Source: Chloroflexota bacterium
GTDB lineage: Bacteria; Chloroflexota; Anaerolineae; Anaerolineales; UBA4823
DNA: 32,813 bases
Direction of reading: 5' to 3'
Assembly: GCA_029557965.1 (NCBI GenBank)
Contig: JAKQIM010000053.1
Coordinates: forward strand, 1 to 32,813
Shown here piece by piece: positions 6,040-14,344 of the stretch. Positions within the stretch are counted from its first letter, which is position 1. Each line of letters opens with the position of its first letter. The notes under the pieces are model-generated. The model was not told where the DNA came from. It saw only the letters and a program-made list of their open reading frames with translations, and searched no databases. Position numbers and translations under genes: made by a program.

Positions 6040-7989
6040 ATGTCCTCCATCGACGAGATCAAATCCCGCATTGATATCGTGGACCTCGTCTCTGAGACGG
6101 TCACGCTGAGGCGCTCGGGCAAGAACTACACTGGTTTTTGCCCCTTCCACGCCAATACGCGCACGCCGGCCTTTGTGGTTTTCTCTGAATCGGGTACCTG
6201 GCGCTGCTTTGGGCAGTGCAATGAAGGCGGCGATATCTTCCGTTTTGTAATGAAGAAAGAGGGCTGTGATTTTAGCGAAGCCCTGCGCATCCTGGCTGAG
6301 AAGGCCGGAGTGCAGCTTAAGCCCCCCACACCCCAAGAACAAGAAGCGGCTGAAGAGCACGAACACCTGCGCGCCTTGCTGGAAGAAGCGGTTGTTTATT
6401 ACCGCCACCAGCTCACCAGCACGCCTGCCGGTCAGCAGGCACTGGCTTACTTGCAGGGGCGCGGCCTGGATGATGCCACCCTGGAGGCTTTTGGGTTGGG
6501 TTATGCGCCCAATGCCTGGGATGGGGCACTGAAACACTTTAAATCTAAGGGCTACAGCGAGCATGACCTGATCGATGCCGGACTGGTGACGGTGCGCGAG
6601 GGCACAGAAGGCGGGGGCAGTGAGCCAGCCCAGGCCCGGCGGATCTATGATCGCTTCCGCCACCGCATCACCATCCCCATCCGCGATGAACGCGGGCGCA
6701 TGACAGGCTTTGGGGCGCGCATCTTGAATCCTGAAGATGTGCCCAAGTTCCTCAACTCGCCCCAAACGGCTTTATTTGATAAGGGCCACCTGCTCTACGG
6801 GCTGGATCGGGCGCGCAAATCCATTCGCACCCTCGACCAGGCTGTGATCGTAGAGGGCTACCTGGATGTGATCGCCCTGCACCAGGCTGGTTTTACCAAC
6901 GCCGTCTCGCCCATGGGCACTGCACTGACCGAGCACCAACTGCGCTTGCTCAAGCGTTTTACCCGCCGGATTATCCTGGCGCTGGATCCTGATGCGGCGG
7001 GCGACAAAGCCACCTTACGCGGTTTGCAGGTGGCGCGCCAGGCCATGGACCGCCAGGAAGAGGCTGTTTTCGATGCCCGCGGCCTGTTGGGATACGAATC
7101 GCGCTTGCAGGCCGATATCCGTGTCACCACCCTGCCGCGCGGCATGGATCCCGACGACGTGGTCAAGCGTGACCCGGCAGAATGGCAGCGTATTGTCGAG
7201 AATGCCCGCCCGGTGGTGATCCACGTGATGGAAACGCTGGCCATGGGTCAAGATATGGAAGACCCCAAGATCAAGAGTGAGATTGCAGCGCAGGTGCTGC
7301 CCTTGATCGGCGAGGTGCCCAACCCGGTGGAGCGCGATACCTACCGCCAGCGCCTGGCGCGCCTGCTGCGGGTGGATGAACGCGCCCTGCTCGACCCGGC
7401 CCAGGCGCGTCCCGGGCGCGCCGCTCGCTCTCGCCCGGCAGCCCGGCCCCGGTCTGCTCCGCAGGCCCTGCCCTCTGCCAGCGCCGCCTCGGCGCGCATG
7501 GCCTTAGAAGGCCACTGCCTGGGCGTGCTGATGCGCCGCCCAGATATCGTGTACCGCCTGGATCGCAAGCTGCAGCAGTTTGGCCTGGCGCGCCTATCGA
7601 CCAATGATTTCGAACACACAGAGTTCCAGGCCATCTATGAGCTGATCCAAGAATCACTGGCCCAAGACGTGGCCGAGCCGCTCAATTTTGTGCTCAGCGG
7701 GCTGTCTTTGGAGCTGATGGAGATGGCCGATAGCCTGCTGAAACGCAGCGAGAAGCTGGACCCCAACGACGACAAAGTATTTGAAGACGTCCGCCGCACG
7801 CTTTTGGATGTGCGCCTGCGTGAAGTGCGCCGCCTGGTAGAGCATATTCGTTACTCGATGGAAGAGAGCCAACAGCAGGGGCAGCCGCCAGACGTGGAGC
7901 AAATGCAGGTCATGCAGCAGTACAGCCGGGTTTTACTGCAACTGTACCTGGCGCTTGAGGATAAGAACACCGAAACGCAGAACAACTGA
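6040..7989 (+). CDS. dnaG: DNA primase DnaG
   Basis: This 649-residue primase makes RNA primers at the replication fork. The N-terminal zinc-binding domain has C34-P-F-H37 and a second pair in CFGQC (58-62), a C-x3-C spacing one residue longer than the E. coli type. The TOPRIM domain has the acidic motif IVEGYLDVI (~268) and ALDPDAAG (~313) for metal binding. The C-terminal ~170 residues form the helicase-interacting domain and follow an Arg/Ala/Pro-rich linker (~450-485). The start ATG is fixed by homology (SSIDEIKSRIDIVDLV is the usual beginning). It diverges from the GNAT gene by 108 bp and is followed by the LLM oxidoreductase in the same direction. The protein looks complete. Confidence 0.96.
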   Translation: MSSIDEIKSRIDIVDLVSETVTLRRSGKNYTGFCPFHANTRTPAFVVFSESGTWRCFGQCNEGGDIFRFVMKKEGCDFSEALRILAEKAGVQLKPPTPQEQEAAEEHEHLRALLEEAVVYYRHQLTSTPAGQQALAYLQGRGLDDATLEAFGLGYAPNAWDGALKHFKSKGYSEHDLIDAGLVTVREGTEGGGSEPAQARRIYDRFRHRITIPIRDERGRMTGFGARILNPEDVPKFLNSPQTALFDKGHLLYGLDRARKSIRTLDQAVIVEGYLDVIALHQAGFTNAVSPMGTALTEHQLRLLKRFTRRIILALDPDAAGDKATLRGLQVARQAMDRQEEAVFDARGLLGYESRLQADIRVTTLPRGMDPDDVVKRDPAEWQRIVENARPVVIHVMETLAMGQDMEDPKIKSEIAAQVLPLIGEVPNPVERDTYRQRLARLLRVDERALLDPAQARPGRAARSRPAARPRSAPQALPSASAASARMALEGHCLGVLMRRPDIVYRLDRKLQQFGLARLSTNDFEHTEFQAIYELIQESLAQDVAEPLNFVLSGLSLELMEMADSLLKRSEKLDPNDDKVFEDVRRTLLDVRLREVRRLVEHIRYSMEESQQQGQPPDVEQMQVMQQYSRVLLQLYLALEDKNTETQNN

Positions 7990-8010
7990 TAGTCCTTAAG
8001 GTGGAGGAAT

Positions 8011-8046
8011 ATGCCCAAGCAAGGTGATGCACGATGGCCAAGATGA
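8011..8046 (+). CDS. Possible 11-codon leader ORF overlapping the LLM oxidoreductase start
   Basis: An ATG preceded by GGAGGAAT opens an 11-codon frame (MPKQGDARWPR). Its TGA overlaps an in-frame ATG (8043) of the oxidoreductase as ATGA. The ribosome-binding site is stronger than the one just before 8034, so ribosomes may load here and re-start. It may equally be chance. Confidence 0.25.
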   Translation: MPKQGDARWPR

Positions 8047-8906
8047 AGTACGGCTTTGTCCTGCCGAGCGGCGATGCCCGCACTGCCGCCGACTTTGCTG
8101 CCGAGGCAGAGGCCGCAGGTTGGGACGGCTTCTTTGTGTGGGAGGCCGTGTGGGGGATTGATGCCTGGATCAGCCTGGCGGCAGCCGCCATGCGTACGCA
8201 GTACATTCGCCTGGGTACGCTGCTTACCCCGCCCTCGCGCATGCGCCCCTGGAAATTGGCCAGCGAAACGGTGACCCTCGACCACCTTTCTCACGGGCGT
8301 TTGAACCTGGCGGTGGGGTTGGGGGCCATTGATTCGGGTTTTGAAGCCTTTGGCGAAGTGACCGACCGGAAGCAGCGCGCTGAGCTGTTGGATGAAAGCC
8401 TGGAGCTGCTGGCCTTGATGTGGCGCGGCCGGCCTTTCCGCTTCGAGGGGCGGCATTACCGGGTTGACGTCAACTCGAAAACCATGCACCTTCCGCTGCC
8501 GCCGCCCTCTGTTCAACAGCCGCGCATTCCCATCTGGGTGGTGGGCGCCTGGCCCAGTCAAAAATCTATGCAGCGCGCCCTGCGCTACGATGGGCTTCTG
8601 CCCCAGGTGCTGGGCGAAGATGGCAAGGTGCGCATGTCGCCGGTAACGCCGGAGGAAGTGCGCCAGATGGCCGATTACGCCGCCGAGCAGCGCGCCGAGG
8701 TCTTTGCCGGTCAAGAGCCGCCGCCCTATGATATTATCGTTGAAGGGCAAACCCCTGGGGCCGACCCCGAACGGGCTGTCGAGATGGTGCGGCCTTATGC
8801 CCAGGCCGGGGCCACATGGTGGCTGGAGGCAATGTGGGAGACCCCAAAACCTGAAAACGTCCTGGCACGCTTACAGCAAGGGCCTCCGAAATCAGGACTA
8901 TTGTAA
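8034..8906 (+). CDS. LLM-class (luciferase-like) flavin oxidoreductase, probably F420-type
   Basis: This 290-residue TIM-barrel protein belongs to the bacterial luciferase-like superfamily, which oxidises or reduces small molecules with FMN or cofactor F420. The N-terminal strand MKYGFVLPSGD, the ETVTLDHLSHGRLNLAVGLG segment (~82-101) and the RIPIWVVGAWPSQKSM segment (~165-181) are typical. The true start may be 8034 (AAGGTG 7 nt upstream) or 8043, which overlaps the stop of a short leader ORF. The stop TAA overlaps the ATG of the adenylate cyclase by one base (TAATG), so the two are coupled. Cofactor and substrate cannot be decided from the sequence; F420 use is common for relatives in Chloroflexota and Actinomycetota. 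Confidence 0.85.
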   Translation: MAKMKYGFVLPSGDARTAADFAAEAEAAGWDGFFVWEAVWGIDAWISLAAAAMRTQYIRLGTLLTPPSRMRPWKLASETVTLDHLSHGRLNLAVGLGAIDSGFEAFGEVTDRKQRAELLDESLELLALMWRGRPFRFEGRHYRVDVNSKTMHLPLPPPSVQQPRIPIWVVGAWPSQKSMQRALRYDGLLPQVLGEDGKVRMSPVTPEEVRQMADYAAEQRAEVFAGQEPPPYDIIVEGQTPGADPERAVEMVRPYAQAGATWWLEAMWETPKPENVLARLQQGPPKSGLL

Positions 8907-10510
8907 TGAAAGATGATCCTGCTTCGTCCAAGCATCTCTCCCCGCATCCCGAACATCTGCGCCGCAAGCGTTGGAAGCGGCGCATGGACCTGATCTTGCC
9001 ATTGATCAGTGTGGTGGGGGCGGTGCTGGCCTCCTCTTACTACACCATATCTGCCCTGGGCGGTTTATCGAATGTGGTGGCTCAACCAGGTGCGTTGGCT
9101 GCCGTCCAGGTGTTGCTGCCCATCCTGGTGGTCTTGGGGGTCGTCGTGGGCAGCCTGGCTGAGCGTCCACTATGGCGCTGGTACTTAAACCCAGATCTTG
9201 AACACCAGGCTCCACCCTCGCAAAAGATCCAGCAGTTAGTGCTGAACTCGCCCCTGAACACCGCCCTGGTGACGTTTTCGATGTGGACTCTCAGCGGCCT
9301 GGCCTTTGTGTACCTGCTTTGGGATGCATATGGCAAGCCGTCGAGCCTGGCAGGCATCTTGCAAATCGACCTTTCGCTGCCCATCGGCTTGCTGGCAATC
9401 GCCGGCCCGATCTGTTCGGTGCTGGCTTACTTCATTGCCGAGAACCTGATCCGCGATGAGATCCCGAACTTTTTCCCAGGCACTCTGCCTGCAGATGTGC
9501 CGGCCTTTCAATTGCGGCTGCGCTGGCGCTTACTGCTGCCCTTGCTGGTGGTTTTGATCTTGATGGGGGTGTTGGGCCTGGGCAGCTATTCGTTAGCCGC
9601 CAACTCGGCTGCCAACCAGCGCCCGTTAGACCTGTCACAATTGGCCAGCCTGGTGCTGTTTGTGTTGGGCATCGGTGCATTGGTGGCAGTGCTGCTTGCC
9701 ACCACGGTGGGCAATTCGATTGCGGCCTCGGTGGATAAGCTGTTAGAACGCATGGCTGCGGTGCGGCACGGTAACCTGGGGGTGCACCTGCCGGTGACTT
9801 CGAATGAAGAGCTGGGCGAGCTGGCGGCCGGATTTAACAGCATGGTCGGCGGCTTGCAGCAAGAGGAGGTGGTGCGCCATCTCTTCAGCCTGTATGTGAC
9901 GCCCGAAGTGGCCGAACACGCCATCCAACACGGGGCCGAGCTGGGTGGTCAGTTGACCTCAGCCAGCGTCTTGTTCTCCGATATCCGCGGTTTCACTGCT
10001 CTCACCGAAACCCAATCGCCCGAGGCATTGATTGCCTTGCTCAACCGCTATTTCCAGGCCATGTCGGGGGTGGTGAAGGGGCACGGCGGGCTGGTTAATA
10101 AGTTCGGCGGCGATAGCTTGTTGGCGGTCTTCGGCACGCCCATGAACCCAGATGCCGAGCACGCCTGGAAGGCGGTGCAGGCGGCGCAAGCCATGCAGGC
10201 GGCCCTGGAGCGCTTCAATGCCGACCAGGCCCAGCGCGGCGAGCCGCAACTGCGCATTGGCGTGGGGGTAGCCAGTGGGCCGGTGGTGGCAGGCAACGTA
10301 GGCAGCCAGGAACGCATGGAATACACCGTGATTGGCGATACGGTGAACCTTGCCAGCCGCTTGCAGAGCATGACCAAAGATTTGGGCGTTGCGGTGCTGT
10401 TGAGCGGGCTCACCGCCCAGGCTGTGAAGGAGCGCCTGCCGCTGGAAGCGATCGGGCGCGTGGATGTGCGCGGTAAGCAGGAGGCGGTGGAAGTCTTTAA
10501 GCTGTGTTAG
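8906..10510 (+). CDS. Membrane-bound class III adenylate cyclase, 6TM-HAMP-cyclase
   Basis: This 534-residue protein has six hydrophobic segments (~28-50, 60-82, 117-139, 153-175, 208-230, 248-270), a HAMP domain (~270-325) and a C-terminal class III cyclase domain (~345-530). The metal-binding Asp residues are in FSDIRGFT and FGGDSLLAVFG. The Lys in NKFGGD and the Asp in VIGDTVN fit ATP rather than GTP, and the Asn and Arg in NLASRL stabilise the transition state, so the domain looks active and would make cAMP. The 6TM-HAMP-cyclase layout is like the mycobacterial Rv1318c/Rv3645 group. Its ATG overlaps the LLM oxidoreductase stop codon. The signal it senses is unknown. Confidence 0.9.
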   Translation: MKDDPASSKHLSPHPEHLRRKRWKRRMDLILPLISVVGAVLASSYYTISALGGLSNVVAQPGALAAVQVLLPILVVLGVVVGSLAERPLWRWYLNPDLEHQAPPSQKIQQLVLNSPLNTALVTFSMWTLSGLAFVYLLWDAYGKPSSLAGILQIDLSLPIGLLAIAGPICSVLAYFIAENLIRDEIPNFFPGTLPADVPAFQLRLRWRLLLPLLVVLILMGVLGLGSYSLAANSAANQRPLDLSQLASLVLFVLGIGALVAVLLATTVGNSIAASVDKLLERMAAVRHGNLGVHLPVTSNEELGELAAGFNSMVGGLQQEEVVRHLFSLYVTPEVAEHAIQHGAELGGQLTSASVLFSDIRGFTALTETQSPEALIALLNRYFQAMSGVVKGHGGLVNKFGGDSLLAVFGTPMNPDAEHAWKAVQAAQAMQAALERFNADQAQRGEPQLRIGVGVASGPVVAGNVGSQERMEYTVIGDTVNLASRLQSMTKDLGVAVLLSGLTAQAVKERLPLEAIGRVDVRGKQEAVEVFKLC

Positions 10511-10512
10511 CC

Positions 10513-10539
10513 TTGCCTCCACACGGACTATGCTATACT
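10513..10539 (+). promoter_or_regulatory. Promoter of rpoD with extended -10, near-leaderless
   Basis: TGC-TATACT (10531-10539) is an extended -10. A weak TTGCCT (10513-10518) lies 15 nt upstream of TATACT. The ATG of rpoD is 10 nt after the -10, giving a leader of only about 0-4 nt. No Shine-Dalgarno sequence is seen. Confidence 0.5.
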
Positions 10540-10549
10540 AACATACATT

Positions 10550-12175
10550 ATGAAACCCTCCTCTCGAAGACCCATTGCTAACTCAAAGAAGGCCCCCCCC
10601 ATGCCGCCTGATTTCAACCAGGATGATAACGGCCTGCCGCTTGTCCCGCTAGGCGAGGTGGAGGATGTGAACGACCTACTGGATGAGCTGGACGAAGATG
10701 TGGTCATCGATGAGCCAGATGAACCGGATTTGGCCAGGGCTGATGTTGAGATCGATGAGCTGGTGAGCGACGAATCGCTCGAATTGATCACCCCCACGCT
10801 GACAACCGAGTTGAGCGAAGACCCGGTGCGCCTGTACCTGAAGGAAATCGGCCAGATCAGCCTGCTGGATATCGATCATGAATTTTGGCTGGCGGCGCGC
10901 ATCGAGTCGGCCCGTTGGGTAGATACGATCAATCGCAGCCATCCCAAAGCTCGCAAAGACGGCGGAATGGCTGCCGGCATCTATGAGGCCATGTACGATG
11001 AGCTATCTACAGCCTGGAAACGGTTGATTGAAGATACCCACCGCCTGGGCTTTACGGCCCCTGAAATGGTGACGGTGTTGGACGAGGCGCGCTTGCTGCG
11101 CAACGGTTGGGCCAATTCGCACCCCTCTTACCTGCGCGCTTACCTGGATAATGGGCGCTGGGGCAAAGATCAACTCTGGGACGGGGTGGCGCGGCATGCC
11201 TTTACCGTTTTCATGGGCTTCTACATGCTGCCGGATGAGGTGGCGCTTGCCTTAAGGCAGCAGATCGTGCAGAACGGTGGATTATTGGATGCCTCGGCGT
11301 TTACGGCTTTGCTGCCGGGGGAGGATGTTTTGCAGGGTGAGCTGGACCGGGTGCAAGAGCGCTTCCAAGAGTCTCGCCAGGCCCTGATCCGTTCGAACTT
11401 GCGCCTGGTGGTCAGCGTTGCCAAGCGTTACCTGGGGCGGGGCAGCTCCTTCTTGGACCTGATCCAAGAAGGCAACCTGGGGCTGCTGCGGGCCGTGACC
11501 AAGTTTGACCCGACGCGCGGCTACAAATTCAGCACCTATGCCACGTGGTGGATCCGCCAGGCGATCAGCCGCTCCATCGCCGATCAGGCGCGCACCATCC
11601 GCATCCCGGTGCATATTTTTGAGACCATCAACCGCTTGCTGCGCATCCAGCGCAAGTTGACCCAAGAATTGGGCCACGCCCCCAACCCTGAAGAACTGGC
11701 CTTGGAGGGGGGCTTTGTGGATGAGCGTGACCTGCAGATCATCCAACACTCGCGCACCAGCGGCGACCCCCTGCCACCAGACGTGCGCCGCCGCCTGACA
11801 CGCGCTGCCGCCAAGGTGGGCCGGGTGTTGAGGGCGGCTGAAGAGCCCATGTCTTTAGACAGCCCGGTGGGTAATGAAGATAACAGCATGCTGGGAGATT
11901 TTATCCCCGATGAAGATGCCCCCGAGCCGATGGACGCCGCCGCCCGCCAGATGCTGCGTGAGCAGATCCAAAATGCCCTGGCGGTGCTCTCAGAGCGTGA
12001 GCGGGATGTGTTGGAGATGCGTTTTGGGCTCAAGGATGGCAAGGATCACACCCTCGAAGAGGTGGGCCAGGCTTTCAACGTCACGCGTGAGCGCATCCGG
12101 CAGATCGAAGCCAAGGCTTTGCGCAAGCTGCGCCACCCCACCCGCAGCCGCTATTTACGAGATTATTTGGGTTAG
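10550..12175 (+). CDS. rpoD: Primary RNA polymerase sigma factor (RpoD/SigA, group 1)
   Basis: This is a 541-residue sigma70 factor. The first ~80 residues are acidic and low-complexity (region 1.1-like). Region 1.2 ([14 protein letters not shown]) is at ~88-120, a non-conserved region spans ~120-275, and region 2 ([17 protein letters not shown], then [15 protein letters not shown]) recognises the -10 box. Region 3 and 3.2 ([14 protein letters not shown]) follow, and region 4 has the helix-turn-helix [30 protein letters not shown] for the -35 box. The intact region 1.2 plus the long non-conserved region argue for a housekeeping sigma factor. The start at 10550 fits the near-leaderless promoter, though a second in-frame ATG at 10601 is possible. 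An IS element sits 8 bp after its stop, and no terminator is left between the two. Confidence 0.95.
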   Translation: MKPSSRRPIANSKKAPPMPPDFNQDDNGLPLVPLGEVEDVNDLLDELDEDVVIDEPDEPDLARADVEIDELVSDESLELITPTLTTELSEDPVRLYLKEIGQISLLDIDHEFWLAARIESARWVDTINRSHPKARKDGGMAAGIYEAMYDELSTAWKRLIEDTHRLGFTAPEMVTVLDEARLLRNGWANSHPSYLRAYLDNGRWGKDQLWDGVARHAFTVFMGFYMLPDEVALALRQQIVQNGGLLDASAFTALLPGEDVLQGELDRVQERFQESRQALIRSNLRLVVSVAKRYLGRGSSFLDLIQEGNLGLLRAVTKFDPTRGYKFSTYATWWIRQAISRSIADQARTIRIPVHIFETINRLLRIQRKLTQELGHAPNPEELALEGGFVDERDLQIIQHSRTSGDPLPPDVRRRLTRAAAKVGRVLRAAEEPMSLDSPVGNEDNSMLGDFIPDEDAPEPMDAAARQMLREQIQNALAVLSERERDVLEMRFGLKDGKDHTLEEVGQAFNVTRERIRQIEAKALRKLRHPTRSRYLRDYLG

Positions 12176-12183
12176 GTTTATCG
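12176..12183. repeat. Left 8-bp target-site duplication of the IS element
   Basis: GTTTATCG directly abuts the left inverted repeat and is repeated exactly at 13380-13387. It begins at the first base after the rpoD stop codon. Confidence 0.88.
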
Positions 12184-12201
12184 CTAGCCACCTGACACTT
12201 T
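12184..12201. repeat. Left terminal inverted repeat of the IS element
   Basis: This 18-bp end matches the complement of 13362-13379 at 17 of 18 positions; only position 15 differs. Confidence 0.9.
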
Positions 12202-12280
12202 AACAAAAAGAGGGTTGATCGGCAGGCAAAACCTGGTAAATTAGGCTTCCGCCAAGAAACCGAAAACCAGGAGCTGACCA

Positions 12281-13357
12281 ATGCCGACCAACCACCTCTA
12301 TCATACCTGGATGCAGCGAATTTGTGAACTGAGACCAGGACAACGAATGACCCAGGTTCGAAACTTTGTCTGGTTGATCATCGGGATCTATCAAAGCCGG
12401 TCGGTGTATCTGAGCCGCATTGCGGGGAAGATCCCCGGCCCAGCCAAGTTGTTGAGCACGACCCGACGGTTGAGCAGATTTTTGGACAACCCGGCTATCC
12501 GCGTACGAGACTGGTACGAGCCTGTCGCTCGAGAGTGGCTGGAAACACAGTTCCAGCACATTGGAGAAATCCGGCTGATCGTCGATGGCACCAAGATCGG
12601 CTTTGGGCATCAACTGCTGATCGTGTGCCTGGCATACCGAAAAAGAGCTATTCCGATTGCCTGGACCTGGGTCAAACACGTCAAAGGGCATAGCACGGCT
12701 GCCAAGCAACTGGCTTTGTTGGCCTATGTGCGTCAGCTGATCCCTGTTCGAGCGGCCGTTTTTCTGGTCGGAGACTGCGAATTTGGCGCCGTGGCGGTCT
12801 TGCGCCAACTGGATCGCTGGCATTGGTTCTATGTTTTGCGCCAGAAAACCGATACTGGGGTCTGGCTCAATGAAAAGCGTGGTTGGCAACCGTTCGGTAG
12901 TTACATCAGCGGTCCCGGTCAAAGCATCTGGCTGGGCAGAGGCTGTTTGACAGCCAAGCAGATTTATCCGGTCAACCTGCTGCTGCATTGGAAGGCCGAC
13001 GAAAAACAGCCCTGGTGCCTGGCCACCAATCTGCCCGATCGATGTATGACCTTGGCTTATTACGCTCGAAGAATGTGGATCGAAGAGATGTTCGGTGACC
13101 TGAAAAAACATGGCTTTGACCTTGAGTGTACAATGTTGCGTCATTTTGAGCGCTTATCTCGCTTGACCTTGGCTGTAGCCTTGATCTATGTCTGGCTGGT
13201 TTCCATTGGAACTCGTACCGTTCGCGATGGCTTGCGGGATTTGGTCGACCGCACAGATCGCCGCGATTTGTCCATCTTCCAAATCGGCTTCCGTTTCATA
13301 GAAAGGTGTGTGACCAATGCCCTTACATTCCGGATTACGCTATGTTCCTTCTGCTAG
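12281..13357 (+). CDS. IS4-family DDE transposase
   Basis: This 358-residue transposase catalyses cut-and-paste movement of the surrounding element. The DDE triad is visible: Asp in VDGTKIG (~104), Asp in VGDCEFGA (~167) and Glu in the IS4 signature Y-(2)-R-(3)-E-(6)-K (YARRMWIEEMFGDLK, ~262-276). A CAGGAG lies 7 nt before the ATG. The gene fills almost the whole element and is not frameshifted. Its wording and codon choice look different from the neighbouring GC-rich genes, as expected for a mobile gene. Confidence 0.93.
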   Translation: MPTNHLYHTWMQRICELRPGQRMTQVRNFVWLIIGIYQSRSVYLSRIAGKIPGPAKLLSTTRRLSRFLDNPAIRVRDWYEPVAREWLETQFQHIGEIRLIVDGTKIGFGHQLLIVCLAYRKRAIPIAWTWVKHVKGHSTAAKQLALLAYVRQLIPVRAAVFLVGDCEFGAVAVLRQLDRWHWFYVLRQKTDTGVWLNEKRGWQPFGSYISGPGQSIWLGRGCLTAKQIYPVNLLLHWKADEKQPWCLATNLPDRCMTLAYYARRMWIEEMFGDLKKHGFDLECTMLRHFERLSRLTLAVALIYVWLVSIGTRTVRDGLRDLVDRTDRRDLSIFQIGFRFIERCVTNALTFRITLCSFC

Positions 13358-13361
13358 ACCA

Positions 13362-13379
13362 AAACTGTCAGGTGGCTAG
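13362..13379. repeat. Right terminal inverted repeat of the IS element
   Basis: Reverse complement of the left end with one mismatch; it begins 4 bp after the transposase stop codon. Confidence 0.9.
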
Positions 13380-13387
13380 GTTTATCG
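13380..13387. repeat. Right 8-bp target-site duplication of the IS element
   Basis: Exact copy of GTTTATCG at 12176-12183, lying 12 bp before the -35 box of the nuo promoter. Confidence 0.88.
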
Positions 13388-13399
13388 CCTTCGTGAAAA

Positions 13400-13428
13400 T
13401 TGACACCAACCTATGCATGTGATAAACT
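13400..13428 (+). promoter_or_regulatory. Sigma70-type promoter of the nuo operon
   Basis: TTGACA (13400-13405), a 17-nt spacer and TAAACT (13423-13428), with a TG one base before the -10 box. The leader to nuoA would be about 50 nt and contains AGAGGA before the ATG. The promoter is outside the IS element by 20 bp, so it predates the insertion. Confidence 0.8.
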
Positions 13429-13487
13429 TTCCAATCGTAACAATGTATTCACAACCCGGGTAAGGCTTTCGGCCTAGAGGAATTGCT

Positions 13488-13859
13488 ATGCTCTCAGACT
13501 TTGTCCCTGTTGCTGTCATAATCCTGTTGGCGATCGCGTTAGGTTTTTTGGTGGTGGCCTTGGGGCACCTGTTTGGCCCCCGGCGCGCTACCAAGCGCAA
13601 GAGCATGCCTTATGAATCGGGCATGATCCCGTTTGGGTCTGCTAACCGCCGCATACCGGTCAAATTTTACCTGGTGGCGGTTTTGTTCATCCTGTTCGAT
13701 ATCGAAATCATATTCTTCTTGCCTTGGGCAGTTGTCTTGCACAAGTTTATCAGCCAGGACCTGGGGGTCTTTGCCCTGGTTGAGATGTCCATCTTTATTG
13801 TCATCTTATTGGTTGGGTACGTGTATGCCTGGAAGAAGGGAGCTCTTCAATGGGAATAG
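13488..13859 (+). CDS. nuoA: NADH-quinone oxidoreductase subunit A
   Basis: This 123-residue membrane subunit has three transmembrane helices (~5-26, 60-83, 90-112). The conserved loop PYESGM (~41-46) and [11 protein letters not shown] (~69-79) hold the acidic residues of the quinone-site loop and the E-channel region. AGAGGA precedes the ATG. It is the first gene of the 14-gene operon and its end overlaps nuoB by 10 bp. NuoA packs next to NuoH and NuoJ at the interface with the peripheral arm. Confidence 0.95.
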   Translation: MLSDFVPVAVIILLAIALGFLVVALGHLFGPRRATKRKSMPYESGMIPFGSANRRIPVKFYLVAVLFILFDIEIIFFLPWAVVLHKFISQDLGVFALVEMSIFIVILLVGYVYAWKKGALQWE

Positions 13860-14332
13860 AGCAAAAGCTTGGCAATATGGGTGTGGTCACCACCACGTTA
13901 GAAAAGACCGTTAACTGGTCGCGCACCAATGCCATGTGGCCGATGCTGTTCGGCCTGGCTTGCTGCGCCATCGAAATGATGGCGGCCCAGGCGGCGCACT
14001 ATGATATGAGCCGCTTTGGCATGGAGCTGATGCGTGCCAGCCCGCGCCAATCTGACCTGATGATCGTGGCAGGGCGCGTGACGCGCAAGATGGCGCCGGT
14101 TCTGCGCCGCCTGTACGACCAGATGCCCGACCCCAAGTGGGTCATCTCGATGGGCGACTGCGCTTCTTGTGGGGGGGTGTTCAACAACTACGCCATCGTT
14201 CAGGGTGTAGATGAGATCGTCCCGGTGGACGTCTACGTGGCGGGCTGCCCGCCGCGACCCGAGGCCCTCATCCACGGCATTGTGACCCTGTATGAGAAGG
14301 TGAAGCAAGAAAAGATGAAGGATTGGGCTTAG
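13850..14332 (+). CDS. nuoB: NADH-quinone oxidoreductase subunit B (cluster N2)
   Basis: This 160-residue peripheral-arm subunit carries the terminal [4Fe-4S] cluster N2 that passes electrons to quinone. The ligands are visible as the Cys pair C38-C39 (LACCAIE), C104 (GDCASC) and C133 (AGCPPRP), with the same spacing as in well-studied complex I. The start overlaps the end of nuoA by 10 bp, which suggests coupled translation. The length and sequence are normal. Confidence 0.97.
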   Translation: MGIEQKLGNMGVVTTTLEKTVNWSRTNAMWPMLFGLACCAIEMMAAQAAHYDMSRFGMELMRASPRQSDLMIVAGRVTRKMAPVLRRLYDQMPDPKWVISMGDCASCGGVFNNYAIVQGVDEIVPVDVYVAGCPPRPEALIHGIVTLYEKVKQEKMKDWA

Positions 14333-14344
14333 GAGCGAGTGAGC

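Larger units (their letters stand above)
12184..13379 (+). mobile_element. Complete IS4-family insertion sequence (1196 bp)
   Basis: The element is bounded by inverted repeats of 18 bp with one mismatch (12184-12201 and 13362-13379, outer ends CTAGCCACCTGACA) and by an 8-bp direct repeat, GTTTATCG. It holds one transposase gene in the same direction as its neighbours. The exact duplication and intact transposase point to a recent and possibly active insertion. It separates rpoD from the nuo promoter without interrupting either. Confidence 0.92.

Noticed and set aside
12200-13144. 314-codon open frame antisense to the transposase
   Set aside because: It lies wholly opposite a transposase with a complete DDE and IS4 signature, and shows no family features.
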